Positions 8,770-17,992 of a DNA stretch of 64,000 nt are shown one piece after another; within the stretch, counting starts at the first letter, position 1, and each line of letters starts with the position of its first letter. The position numbers and the translations under genes are program-made. The notes beneath the pieces were generated by a model that saw only the letters and a list, made by a program, of their open reading frames with translations, ran no database searches and was not told the DNA's origin. This DNA is from Serratia sp. M24T3 (lineage in GTDB: Bacteria; Pseudomonadota; Gammaproteobacteria; Enterobacterales; Enterobacteriaceae), in NCBI RefSeq assembly GCF_000257645.1, contig NZ_AJHJ01000007.1, positions 62,001 to 126,000 of the forward strand. The letters are read 5' to 3'.

Positions 8770-9150
8770 TTAGGTTTGGTCTCCTTTTAGACCAAGTTGA
8801 GCCAATGAATAACGTGAAGAGGTAAATAAAGTCCCAGGGTTATCAAATAACCTGTTTCTCCATTTATTTTCACGAGGAGGCATTGTCGATATCGACAAAC
8901 CACTGACCATGACAGTCAATAAGCCAGTAAAAAAACCAATGGAGGAGTTGGGTTCATTCAGTGAGAGTTTTAGGTCAGTTAAAGAACGTGGTCGCTGAGA
9001 AGTCTTGGAAAGTGAGAAAAATTTAAAACTAACATCGGTAGATAAAAGAGAGTCGGAGGTCTGACCCTCGCCTGCTGATAAATCAGGACAACGAGTGGAG
9101 AATGATGAAGCGTTATTTTTACAGCCTAGCCCAAACATGGACTTTACCAT
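8770..9150 (-). CDS. Doubtful hypothetical protein, 126 residues
   Basis: An open frame of 126 codons lies upstream of phoH on the same strand. The product (MVKSMFGLGCKNNASSFSTRC...) is rich in Ser, Leu and Asn. It has one hydrophobic stretch, SIGFFTGLLTVMVSGLSIST, and no domain I recognise. No good Shine-Dalgarno site precedes the ATG. It may be a real small membrane protein, a translated leader of phoH, or chance. The 16-base palindrome at 8883 lies inside it, which argues more for regulatory DNA than for coding. Confidence 0.25.
   Translation of the reverse strand: MVKSMFGLGCKNNASSFSTRCPDLSAGEGQTSDSLLSTDVSFKFFSLSKTSQRPRSLTDLKLSLNEPNSSIGFFTGLLTVMVSGLSISTMPPRENKWRNRLFDNPGTLFTSSRYSLAQLGLKGDQT
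8883..8898. promoter_or_regulatory. Perfect 16-bp palindrome upstream of phoH
   Basis: TTGTCGATATCGACAA is fully self-complementary with no loop. This form fits a dimeric regulator site better than a terminator. The protein that would bind it is not known. Confidence 0.45.
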
Positions 9151-9280
9151 TCGCTATCCCCGCAGTTGCTGCTAGTTAATTTCAGTATAACGATATCTGG
9201 AAACTTCGCTAGCGGTCTATCTCGAATGTAAAAAAAATATTTGCGGGAGTCAATAGGATCAAGGATCCTTTTTTTGATCG

Positions 9281-9307
9281 AACTATCCGGCAATTTTCCG
9301 GATAGTT
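9281..9307. terminator. Hairpin downstream of the amidase gene
   Basis: A perfect 10-bp stem AACTATCCGG/CCGGATAGTT encloses a 7-base loop. It sits 60 bases after the amidase stop. The U tract is poor on both strands, so termination is likely but not certain. Confidence 0.5.
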
Positions 9308-9366
9308 TTCAGAAAGCTATTGAACGCTTTTTATACAAGCAACTTTCGACGATCGCCAGGATCGAT

Positions 9367-10545
9367 CTAGGCGATCAAATTCTCTTTACGTTCTTCGATT
9401 AAATAACCATGGATACCGCTCGCTAATGCTTTAGCCATTTTTAGCTGAAAGCCAGGGGTTTGCAGCAGTTTTTCTTCCTGATGATTAGTAATAAACGAGG
9501 TCTCGACCAGCACTGAAGGAATACGCGGCGATTTAAGCACCACAAAGCCCGCCTGCTCGATATGCTGGTTGTGCATGTGATGAACGGTTGCAATATTAGT
9601 GGCTAAATGTTTGCCAAAATCCAGGCTGCGATTGATGGTTTCAGTCTGATCGAGGTCAAACAGCGTTTGTTTCAGATAAGCATCATTAGTTTGTACATCA
9701 TTGTCATAGATGGCGTCGACACTGTTTTCGCTTTGCGAAAGATAGCGCGCCATTGCACTGCCAGCGCCGTGTTCAGAAAGCGCAAACACCGAGGCTCCCG
9801 ACACCTGATCGTTGGTAAAACCATCGGCGTGAATAGAAACAAATAGATCGGCCTCATGCTGATGAGCCAAATTAACCCGATGGTAAAGCGGAATAAATAC
9901 ATCATCCTGGCGCGTTAACACCGCATGTATTTTATATTCCCTATGTAGCTGCCGCTGCAAATTCTTGGCAATATCTAATACTACGTGTTTTTCATAGGTG
10001 CCTTTGCCGCCAATTGCGCCTGGGTCTTTACCTCCGTGGCCAGGATCAATCATCACCAGCAACGGTTTTTCAGCTAATTTTTTTACCACTAATGGCGTTT
10101 CTTGGTGTGAATCCGCCTCAGTCACCGCAGGAGCAGCCACTGCCCCATGAGCCACGGTAATATTAAATTGTTTTAAGCCATTAGTGTTTTGGTGGCTTAT
10201 TTGCGCAGCCTGGTTCAGCTCAAAAACTACACGAGCGGTTTGTGGCGTGAAATGCGCAATTTTAGCACTGGCGATCCACTGAAACTTTTGTTTAACCACT
10301 ACCAGTGCATGGGTCAGCGAACTGGGAAAAGCCGTCATCGATACATCAATAACCACTCGATCGGGATGTTGCAGAGTAAATACTCGCGCGTGGGGATCAT
10401 TGGCAGGCAGCGTAATATGTAAGCTGTCGCTGTTAGATTTAAAATCCAGCAGCGACATTTTTTGTGCAGCAAATATCTTTGGCGATGCTAATGTCATGCC
10501 CATTCCAAAGATCAGCAATTTTCTGCGTGATTGATTAACGGTCAT
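9367..10545 (-). CDS. Periplasmic N-acetylmuramoyl-L-alanine amidase, AmiC-like
   Basis: This 392-residue enzyme cleaves the amide bond between N-acetylmuramic acid and L-alanine in peptidoglycan, helping daughter-cell separation. The N terminus NQSRRKLLIFGMGMTLASPKIFA is a twin-arginine signal, as in AmiA/AmiC. Residues about 30-135 form an AMIN domain, which targets the septum or wall. After a linker, the Amidase_3 catalytic domain starts at LLVMIDPGHGGKDPGAIG (zinc His), continues with KNLQRQL, FVSIHADGF (second zinc His) and ends with VLVETSFITN (zinc/catalytic Glu). It belongs to the AmiA/AmiC type without a LysM tail. Calling it the AmiC orthologue would need a tree. Confidence 0.9.
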   Translation of the reverse strand: MTVNQSRRKLLIFGMGMTLASPKIFAAQKMSLLDFKSNSDSLHITLPANDPHARVFTLQHPDRVVIDVSMTAFPSSLTHALVVVKQKFQWIASAKIAHFTPQTARVVFELNQAAQISHQNTNGLKQFNITVAHGAVAAPAVTEADSHQETPLVVKKLAEKPLLVMIDPGHGGKDPGAIGGKGTYEKHVVLDIAKNLQRQLHREYKIHAVLTRQDDVFIPLYHRVNLAHQHEADLFVSIHADGFTNDQVSGASVFALSEHGAGSAMARYLSQSENSVDAIYDNDVQTNDAYLKQTLFDLDQTETINRSLDFGKHLATNIATVHHMHNQHIEQAGFVVLKSPRIPSVLVETSFITNHQEEKLLQTPGFQLKMAKALASGIHGYLIEERKENLIA

Positions 10546-10740
10546 AAGTTACTCACTCTCCACCGAGCACATTTACGAGACAAGTTTGTACAGCGATTTT
10601 GGCGCAAGTGATTTTTTCAGACCAGTAACAATCTAATAATATTCAGTTTATTTAATCTCTGTTTATGTCAATTCTTGCGTATTTTCATTGATTCTGCCCA
10701 TTGGTATTATCTTCTTGCAACTTGAAGCAATTAATAACAA

Positions 10741-13700
10741 CTATTCTACGGCCAGGGCTACATCAGAATGCAGAAGATGTTGTTGATAAAGTGCTGAAAA
10801 TAGCAGCGACATAAAATGAATGCCCTCATTTTTCAATTCACTTCCTGTTGTATCCCGACGCCTGCGAATTGCAATCTCATCCCCTGGCAGTGCTTGAGTA
10901 CTTTCAAAAATTGAATTAAATAGCCCGCAAAAGAGATCGGGGTTATAGTAAGCAATATTGAGTTGAATGTTGGGTTGGGAAAATAAGTAATCAACCAGTG
11001 GCACCATTTCTCTTTTTCTTAAAACCAGATCGTTTTGATAAATTGACCCCATACTTTTGCGATCAAGAAACAGTGAATAATAGTTACGCAAAGCGCTTTT
11101 GTGTTTACTGTTTCGTGAATGGGCATAGAAATGATAATAGAAGGCGGTCGCAAAATTAGTGTGTTTGGCAATATATTCGAGGAAAAACATTTTATCTGAC
11201 ATTAAATGCTTTGCAAATTTGGCAGCGCCTGAAAGATTAAAATTCTTGAGAATAGTATCAGACTTAAGATAAATCTCTTCCTGGAATGCGAAATCGATGT
11301 CATTAAAGGCTAAATGACCAAGCTCGTGAGCCAAAGAGTATTCGATAAATTCTTGATTAGATAAATAATCAAGCAAATAGATTCTCTTATCTTTGCCGCT
11401 ATTATAAACAAAGCTGTAAGCTCCATCCCCATAAATCAGTTTCTCAATCGGAGTTTCGAAACAGCCTGAACCTAATTTCCCCTCGGCCAACCTATCAGCG
11501 ACAACTACCACGTCATCAATACTAAAATCACTGATCTTATCCAGGAAAATTGCCAGATTTGAACTGAAATCCTTGACCTGCAAAGGAGTAAAGGTGGCGT
11601 TAAAGAATTGCTTCAAATTATCGGCCAGGAACTGTGTTGAGGCAGGATCGGCAAGCCGCGCAGAAATTTCACTGCTCATTGCTTGAAGCCTTGTTATTGC
11701 GCCTGTTATCCCTTCAAATAAAAAACCATAGTTTTTCCTTATTTTCTCTGGCGTCTCGGCTTTTATTATGTAATCTCCTGTCACTTTCCCCAATCCTTGG
11801 GCGCGAGTAAACAGTCTGTTAAGCCAATTATTAGCCTTTAGGTTTCTCACGATATAAGTTTTGTAGTAATCTGTTTTAGTGACGCGAAATTCCTCTTTAA
11901 GCCTTTTACTTTCAATAACCTTTTCTTTGAGCTCTCGATAAGATTGAATTAAACTTAAAACCCTGCGTATAAATCTATTTCTGAGTAGTTTATCAGCTTC
12001 AGGTAATATGTGAGAGCTATTCAATGCGAAGGAATAATCAGACAGTTTGTTAGTCACTGTTTCTAAATCGTTGAACTCCCTTACATCAATGTTCCAATCA
12101 CGAAGATGGGTTATAAAATTGCGTACCGATTGGGGAACTGTCTCTAAAACAACCGAAAATTCATCAATTACTTTGCGGGCTAAATCTGCACAATCAATTT
12201 TTTCCAGCATCACCGGATTGCCTAAGCTATTAAATTTTACTATCAGGGCATTTAATGCAGCCGCCTTTTCTGGGCTGGTAATTCTTGGAACGTTGAGGTA
12301 CCCGCAATGTTCTGGTGAGAAAAATTCGGTGCTTAAGGATTGGTTGGGAATATCATTCCTTTTGGGCCGCGTCAGGTGTTGGCAAAAAATTCCACGGTTC
12401 CTGCTGCTCCAGGGTAACCATTTGCCCTGTTTGTCTGGGTGACGGTAGTGCCAGTTTCCCTCAGTATCTCGCCATGAAGCAACCAAACGATTGCCCGAGC
12501 CTTGTTCAATCCAAAGGTTATCCAGCGTCCATCCTGCCGGAATATTAGTCAGTGAATTCAGTAAATTATTATAAGCATCCTCTGTTCCTGCAAGAGGGTC
12601 TATCTTAAAACCTGGCTTGAAACAGATTACGTTATCGCGCCAATAATGCATTCTGCCATTTCTTAGGTCGATAACCAGTTGCTGATCATCCGCGAGATTT
12701 TCCGGCACCAGCAAATACAGGCTATCCGACCCTTCTTGTTTTATTCCAGGATAGTAACGTGTTTCTCCTTCACTGCTGTCCGCAATAACCGAATAATGTT
12801 GAGGAATTTCATTTCTGTTTTTTACCGCATAATTTTCAAGCTGTTGCATTCTTCCATGTTGATAAATTTCCATTCTCAACTGTTGCGTATTACCCGTGTT
12901 CAGAGTTTCTTTAAGTAATTTGGGATCAACAATAGGGTGCTGATGCTCAGTAAACATCATTAATGAAGGGGCCGTATTTGGCAGTAATAATTGATTGTGT
13001 TCATCAAATCGATAGGCGACCTTTTCACCGGTATGCAAGGTAAAGGTAAAATACAGCACATCATGCAGCGGATCTCGCCAGGCGCTAGCAGGTTGATAGT
13101 CATGAGGTAATTGCTTGACAGGGATTGCCTGAAAGCAAGCCGGCAAGGTTAATAATGAAGTCAATTTGGCATTGGCCGTGCGATGATAGCTCACTGGATG
13201 TAAAGCATAGGAATTGGGTTCAATAAGTGCTTCAACCTCTTTAATGCTATGATCCAAATTTGCAAGCACCGGCTTACCTTCATCGGCAATAATATCTTCT
13301 TTAAGCGATTTTTTGAGTGTGTTTTTTATTATATTGGCGACACTTTTAATCCCCTGCTCCTCTTCACTCCCCGCAGGCGCAAAAGCGTAAAGGCAAAAAG
13401 CGCCATCCAGAAGCAGCGGTGCAATATGCGCCTGTACAATATCATCAACTGCATCTTTGCAGCTGCCTAACGGTGTCAGATAAATAATCTGTTTAATCAG
13501 ATGCCTAAACCACGTATATACACGCCCGCTGCTTGCTTCGCTATGTGAAACCGTGGTGCTTTTTATCCCCAATCGCGGGGCCGTTATGGTGGAAAATTGT
13601 CTGCTGATAATAACCCCTGCCAGCGTATTGGCAACCTGTGGCCAATTAGTCGATGGTAACGCTACATGCAACTGGCCCTCGCTTTTCACATGTAGATAAT

Positions 13701-16317
13701 AACGGGAAGAGTCCTGCAGCATACTTTCGCTTAATCGAGCGATAAAAGCCTCTTTACCCTCAGTATTTATATAGTCCTCTCGAGCGGTAATTTCATCAGG
13801 CAAGAGATCTTCAAGTTTAAAGAACAAAGGCTTTGTAGTATCACTTTGTACCGGCATGAGTGAAAAAAAGTAATTCCTCTTATATAAATCAGGTGAAGCA
13901 TTGTAGGCATTTCCTGCCGAAGATAATATAAAACCAATATAGGGGCGGGCATCCGCAGCACTGCGATAAGTATCTGACAAGCGAATAAACTGCAGGTCGA
14001 CACCCTTCATTCTTTGTAAATTCAGTAGAAATAAGCCTTTATCTTCTTCGGGTATACTTTCCAGCGCCAATGCGTAAAGCTGCTGTTTTAAATGCCGAAA
14101 GTTTTGAAAAGCCAGAGCACTGCCTTCATCATGACCCGCTGCATCTGCCAAGGCAGTAGCAAGGTTTCTTTTTGCTTCGCTAAACTGGATAAGCAACACG
14201 CCCAGCCGTTTGAATTGATTTGCCGCATAGATAATGCCGCGAGGTTCTTTAACTGATAACTGAGTAAATAATGCATCTAATGGTGAAAAATCTATAACCA
14301 ATGTTTCGGGTGAGTTATTTAATAACAGATCCTGCCCTAAAGCGATAAAATCCCTACGGCTGATTGTCGCAATTTTTTCTCTATCAATCACTCTCCTGAC
14401 ACCCATATTCAGCAGTAACCCCTGGTCTGAAAGACAAATATCCTCCTCAAGGTCCTGCCGATGTCGCAATAACATAAAAGGGTAATCAAATTCAATTTGG
14501 CATTTATGCCAATAGGCAATTCTAAGAATTTTTTGCGCCGTCAATAAATCTGGTAAAATGCCAATCGGCCCTTTAAACGACGCGGCCAGTCTGGATATAA
14601 ATGAATCCTGCAAGGTCTTGAAATATCCCTCTAAACGACCATAAGTCACAGGCTGAGTTTGATTCATCAACATCCTTAAATGCTGATTACTGGTGGCTAT
14701 CAGCTGAGCGCTAGCCGGAAGAAAGTGGTCTAACTGTTTCATTAATAACTTAGCTAATATGGCCTCACCGGTAGAAGAGGCGATTAGGGCAATCTTTAGC
14801 TCTTCGTTATGATCAAAAGGCGAATCGGCGAACAATCCAGTAAGGAAAGTTTCAGCCTCTCGGGTCGAAATACTCAAAGTTTGGTTGAGCGGGTGTTGGC
14901 TTGAGAGCCATTCACAGGCGGCTATAATATTGCCTAAACTTGAGGACTTCCCTGAAGTTAACACGCTGAATAAATAACGTTTTCCCGCCATATAGCGGTC
15001 AATTACCTGTTGCGTATCCTGAAATGACAGGCTTTCTGCCCACCTGAATGCCTTTTCGAACATTTCAGTCATACTGCCAGCCTTTACCGGTGCCGCGGGG
15101 GTTGGCAAACAGCTTAAACAGTCTACCGTGCTGCCTGACGGGGCAAAGAGTGGCTGCAGTAACCCATCAATATCAAGAATATTCATCCTGTGTAACTGCT
15201 CCTCCACCGTGACTGAAGACGGAATTGTCAGCCTGCTTTTTAACCTTGGAAGAGGGTTTTCTGCCAAGGGTGTGTTTTTATCCTTATACATCAAGGCGAG
15301 GGCCCCATCCTGCACCACGCCTCTGCTTTGTCGGCTTTGAGCCGTAGACCAAGGAGCCGTTTTGACAGCTAATACCGTCGATGCAGCCATCGGAAATATC
15401 AGAGGGTCTTTAAAACTAATATTGGGCAAAGCCAATGCAGGCGGCGCGTCGCGATGGGTGCTGACGTTAAGTGCAGTTTTATGTGTACTCAGCGCGTAAG
15501 TAGTTTGACCTGGAATAACATCAACATGCACATCTAAGGCCTGAACAGGCCGAATAGAGACATCCTGCGTGGCGTTATTAACTGTTTGCGGTAGACAAAA
15601 AGCCATTGGCGTATGGATGTCATCGCCAATAAATATTGCAGAGGAATCCGCTGCAATATGATAAAGAGAGTCATGGCTGGCGGTACTATATAAAGGTCGC
15701 GTTCCGGGCAGTCCAAAAGGAATCGGATTATTAAACTCTGCCAGCTGTCCGGCGTCATTTTCCAGAATGACGTCCGCATCTATTGGCTGGCTCTGCCAGG
15801 CTAATGAACTCCTCTCGAAATGAGGCTCAAGCTGTTCAAATGAAACCTCACAGGCACCTGCTAAATAGGTAGCCAAACTTTGCGTTAGCGGCTTTAAATC
15901 AGCTTCGGGGATTTGATGCTTAAAAAATCGCGCGACCACGGGATAAAGAGCATAAAAAACTGAGGCTGGCCCCAGAAGTTGCAATGTCGGCAGCGATTTT
16001 CCTTGTTCCTTTAACGCATGATTAATGCAGCCGATAATCGGATCGTGTAAAGCAGGGTACTCGCTCAATCGATAGTTTTCATATTGCCTCTGTGCCTGGC
16101 GGATAAAAGCAGCGCTTAGCTGAAAAGCGCGATCTCCGACTCGCCATAAACAAGCCGTGACAGGCGCGGTCACCACTAATGAAGCGGGTGATAGGTAAAC
16201 GTTGCCCAATCGCGCAATAAAGGCCCGTGAAGCTGCTACAAACTCGTTATCGCCTTCATTACGCTCAATATTTACTCTGGCGGCTTCATTTGAAATAATG
16301 CTATTAGTCAATGGCAT
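10741..16317 (-). CDS. Giant protein of 1858 residues with C-terminal HELGH zinc-protease motif; putative toxin/effector
   Basis: I do not recognise this gene as a named family member. The single uninterrupted frame has no signal peptide or long transmembrane helix. The clearest feature is SLAHELGHLAFND, a HExxH zincin site (His 1664, Glu 1665, His 1668). Glu 1680-1681 follow and could supply a third ligand. About 190 mainly helical residues then lead to RRRRDTTGSE near 1817. The middle (about 900-1000) has hydrophobic text around WFRHLIKQIIYLTPLG and LLLDGAFCLYAFAPAG. Around 1225-1340 there are Trp/Tyr-rich stretches (MHYWRDN, SWRDTEGNWHYRHPDKQGKW). Size and layout resemble large Mcf-, dermonecrotic- or T3SS-effector-like toxins with a C-terminal enzymatic domain; that is inference. 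The DNA is visibly more AT-rich than its neighbours, suggesting horizontal gain. Only a weak GGA precedes the ATG. No secretion or immunity gene is adjacent. Confidence 0.8.
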   Translation of the reverse strand: MPLTNSIISNEAARVNIERNEGDNEFVAASRAFIARLGNVYLSPASLVVTAPVTACLWRVGDRAFQLSAAFIRQAQRQYENYRLSEYPALHDPIIGCINHALKEQGKSLPTLQLLGPASVFYALYPVVARFFKHQIPEADLKPLTQSLATYLAGACEVSFEQLEPHFERSSLAWQSQPIDADVILENDAGQLAEFNNPIPFGLPGTRPLYSTASHDSLYHIAADSSAIFIGDDIHTPMAFCLPQTVNNATQDVSIRPVQALDVHVDVIPGQTTYALSTHKTALNVSTHRDAPPALALPNISFKDPLIFPMAASTVLAVKTAPWSTAQSRQSRGVVQDGALALMYKDKNTPLAENPLPRLKSRLTIPSSVTVEEQLHRMNILDIDGLLQPLFAPSGSTVDCLSCLPTPAAPVKAGSMTEMFEKAFRWAESLSFQDTQQVIDRYMAGKRYLFSVLTSGKSSSLGNIIAACEWLSSQHPLNQTLSISTREAETFLTGLFADSPFDHNEELKIALIASSTGEAILAKLLMKQLDHFLPASAQLIATSNQHLRMLMNQTQPVTYGRLEGYFKTLQDSFISRLAASFKGPIGILPDLLTAQKILRIAYWHKCQIEFDYPFMLLRHRQDLEEDICLSDQGLLLNMGVRRVIDREKIATISRRDFIALGQDLLLNNSPETLVIDFSPLDALFTQLSVKEPRGIIYAANQFKRLGVLLIQFSEAKRNLATALADAAGHDEGSALAFQNFRHLKQQLYALALESIPEEDKGLFLLNLQRMKGVDLQFIRLSDTYRSAADARPYIGFILSSAGNAYNASPDLYKRNYFFSLMPVQSDTTKPLFFKLEDLLPDEITAREDYINTEGKEAFIARLSESMLQDSSRYYLHVKSEGQLHVALPSTNWPQVANTLAGVIISRQFSTITAPRLGIKSTTVSHSEASSGRVYTWFRHLIKQIIYLTPLGSCKDAVDDIVQAHIAPLLLDGAFCLYAFAPAGSEEEQGIKSVANIIKNTLKKSLKEDIIADEGKPVLANLDHSIKEVEALIEPNSYALHPVSYHRTANAKLTSLLTLPACFQAIPVKQLPHDYQPASAWRDPLHDVLYFTFTLHTGEKVAYRFDEHNQLLLPNTAPSLMMFTEHQHPIVDPKLLKETLNTGNTQQLRMEIYQHGRMQQLENYAVKNRNEIPQHYSVIADSSEGETRYYPGIKQEGSDSLYLLVPENLADDQQLVIDLRNGRMHYWRDNVICFKPGFKIDPLAGTEDAYNNLLNSLTNIPAGWTLDNLWIEQGSGNRLVASWRDTEGNWHYRHPDKQGKWLPWSSRNRGIFCQHLTRPKRNDIPNQSLSTEFFSPEHCGYLNVPRITSPEKAAALNALIVKFNSLGNPVMLEKIDCADLARKVIDEFSVVLETVPQSVRNFITHLRDWNIDVREFNDLETVTNKLSDYSFALNSSHILPEADKLLRNRFIRRVLSLIQSYRELKEKVIESKRLKEEFRVTKTDYYKTYIVRNLKANNWLNRLFTRAQGLGKVTGDYIIKAETPEKIRKNYGFLFEGITGAITRLQAMSSEISARLADPASTQFLADNLKQFFNATFTPLQVKDFSSNLAIFLDKISDFSIDDVVVVADRLAEGKLGSGCFETPIEKLIYGDGAYSFVYNSGKDKRIYLLDYLSNQEFIEYSLAHELGHLAFNDIDFAFQEEIYLKSDTILKNFNLSGAAKFAKHLMSDKMFFLEYIAKHTNFATAFYYHFYAHSRNSKHKSALRNYYSLFLDRKSMGSIYQNDLVLRKREMVPLVDYLFSQPNIQLNIAYYNPDLFCGLFNSIFESTQALPGDEIAIRRRRDTTGSELKNEGIHFMSLLFSALYQQHLLHSDVALAVE

Positions 16318-16454
16318 AGCTTTTCCATCGCAAAAAGTTTGTTTTTTTATAGCAGACTCAAGCAGCCATATACTCTAACGATTCGCTTAACCTGTATCGT
16401 TTTTATCAAACACTGCGCTATGCTGAGCGCACTAAATTTTTCAGAGAAATCAGC

Positions 16455-17351
16455 GTGCAGATAGAACCTTTACCGCCGTTAAATACCCTGGTCTCTTTCG
16501 AATGCGTGGCGCGCTATTGCAGTTTTTCCCGCGCGGCGGACGAGCTAAACCTAACGCAAAGCGCAATCAGCAGGCAGATACTGCAACTCGAAGAGATGCT
16601 GGGTTGCAAACTGTTTACCCGCACGCAGCGGCAAGTCACTTTAACGCCGCGTGGGGAAGCCTTTGCTGCTGACGTTCGTAAATCTCTGGCAGAGATTTCA
16701 CACTCCACCGCCGAGGTGATGGGCTGGAGCGGGCTTCCGCAGGTGACACTCGCCTGTACCAGTGCCATGGGTTCGCTGTGGCTGTCATCGCGGCTTTCAG
16801 CGTTGCGGCAAATGCTGCCTGATTTACAAATTCGCCTGAAAATTTCCGACAGCTTTTCCGCACTGAAAACGTCAGAATTTGATTTGGCTATTTTCTATCT
16901 GCGCGAAGCACCGGAAGGATTCCACGCCCAGCCGCTGTTTGATGAAATTTGCTATCCGATGTGTTCGCCTGCCTTTGCCAAAAGCTTGCCCGCAACGTTA
17001 ACGGCTGAAGAAATGCTTAACCAACGGCTACTGATTCAGGATGACCCGCAGCGAGAGTGGACCGGATGGCGCGATTGGTTTAATTCACAGGGGGTCAATC
17101 ACTTTGCGCCAAGGCTGACCTGGCGGGCTAATAACTATCCTTTTCTGGTTCAAGCCGCGGTGCAGGGTGACGGAATATTATTAGGCTGGGAGGGGCTGGT
17201 GCAGGACTATATTAACTCAGGGCAACTGGTTGCAGCGCATCAGGGGAAATTGGCCGCTGCCGGAAAATGTTATCTGCTGGTGCCGCAGGATAGATATCTG
17301 CGGCCGGTTATCCGTAAAGTGAGCGAGTGGCTAAAACAAAATGCGGAATAA
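16455..17351 (+). CDS. LysR-family transcriptional regulator, GcvA-like
   Basis: This 298-residue protein has an N-terminal winged HTH (NTLVSFECVARYCSFSRAADELNLTQSAISRQILQLEEMLGCKLF, about residues 9-53). The effector-binding domain of the GcvA/AmpR-like branch follows, with QVTLACTSAMGSLWLSSRL and a C-terminal CYLLVPQDRYLRPVIRKVSEWL. Translation starts at GTG 16455, which fits the usual LysR start (MQIEPLPPLNTL). The gene faces away from the giant protein gene across 137 bases and lies about 640 bases before the peptide-type ABC operon on the same strand. It may regulate either; the ABC/CocE operon is the more usual kind of target (inference). Confidence 0.9.
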   Translation: MQIEPLPPLNTLVSFECVARYCSFSRAADELNLTQSAISRQILQLEEMLGCKLFTRTQRQVTLTPRGEAFAADVRKSLAEISHSTAEVMGWSGLPQVTLACTSAMGSLWLSSRLSALRQMLPDLQIRLKISDSFSALKTSEFDLAIFYLREAPEGFHAQPLFDEICYPMCSPAFAKSLPATLTAEEMLNQRLLIQDDPQREWTGWRDWFNSQGVNHFAPRLTWRANNYPFLVQAAVQGDGILLGWEGLVQDYINSGQLVAAHQGKLAAAGKCYLLVPQDRYLRPVIRKVSEWLKQNAE

Positions 17352-17530
17352 AGATAAATATCAGCCGTCACGCTGTTTAATTATTGCTCAACACGGTCAT
17401 TAATGGGCAATAAAGTATAAAACAACGCGCATAGACAATTTCATGGGGTATTTGACCTTTTAAATAATTATTATTTCTTCGACTTAACTCACAATTTAAT
17501 AATAAGCATCGGCTTGCTTATACTCTTAAT

Positions 17531-17809
17531 TTAATTAAGATCTGCAGGAGGTAGCTTGGTTTTAGCGATAAACCGACGTTTTCTCGCCGATTTCATGCCA
17601 ATCAAGGTAAATATTAGCCACATTGACTGTGAGATGCATGAAGCCAAATTAAAGTCATGGCTTAAAGAATACAGTCCGAACACGCCACCGATTATATTAA
17701 GATAAGCATAAAGATCAGCATCAACCGCTAGTTTACGCATTTGAACCAGCGCATAAGCCAATAGATAGCAAAACACCCCAATTAAGCCGACTGCCGTGTG
17801 CAATTCCAT
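17531..17809 (-). CDS. Small inner-membrane protein, CBU_0592-like family
   Basis: This 92-residue protein has three hydrophobic segments: AVGLIGVFCYLLAYALVQM, LNIIGGVFGLYSLSHDF and SQSMWLIFTLIGM. A basic cytoplasmic tail (KSARKRRFIAKTK) follows. The pattern fits the CBU_0592-type small membrane proteins, which have no known function. It lies alone between the LysR gene and the ABC operon, on the opposite strand. Confidence 0.75.
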   Translation of the reverse strand: MELHTAVGLIGVFCYLLAYALVQMRKLAVDADLYAYLNIIGGVFGLYSLSHDFNLASCISQSMWLIFTLIGMKSARKRRFIAKTKLPPADLN

Positions 17810-17992
17810 GCCCTACTCCGTTTTTCTTGCCATTCATTGCTGGCAAATTAAATCTTTTTAGGCTGTCTTGCTGCGCATTTTTCGCATACTCTCATGATAA
17901 ATTCTCATACATGATTTCGTATCGACTTTGATATAACTCATTCAGGCAGATAATAAAATTGACTATGCCGCTTACTTAACCGGGAGATGATA

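Larger units (their letters stand above)
8698..9366. promoter_or_regulatory. 669-bp gap between phoH and the amidase gene
   Basis: This gap contains one doubtful reading frame (8770-9150, minus strand), a 16-base palindrome at 8883-8898, and a GGTCT...AGACC inverted repeat near 8778-8793. It also holds the hairpin at 9281-9307. It is more AT-rich than its neighbours and probably includes the phoH promoter and leader. Confidence 0.45.

Noticed and set aside
10741-16454. Giant gene plus LysR as a mobile island with borders
   Set aside because: Base composition of the giant gene suggests transfer, but I find no integrase, transposase, tRNA or direct-repeat border.
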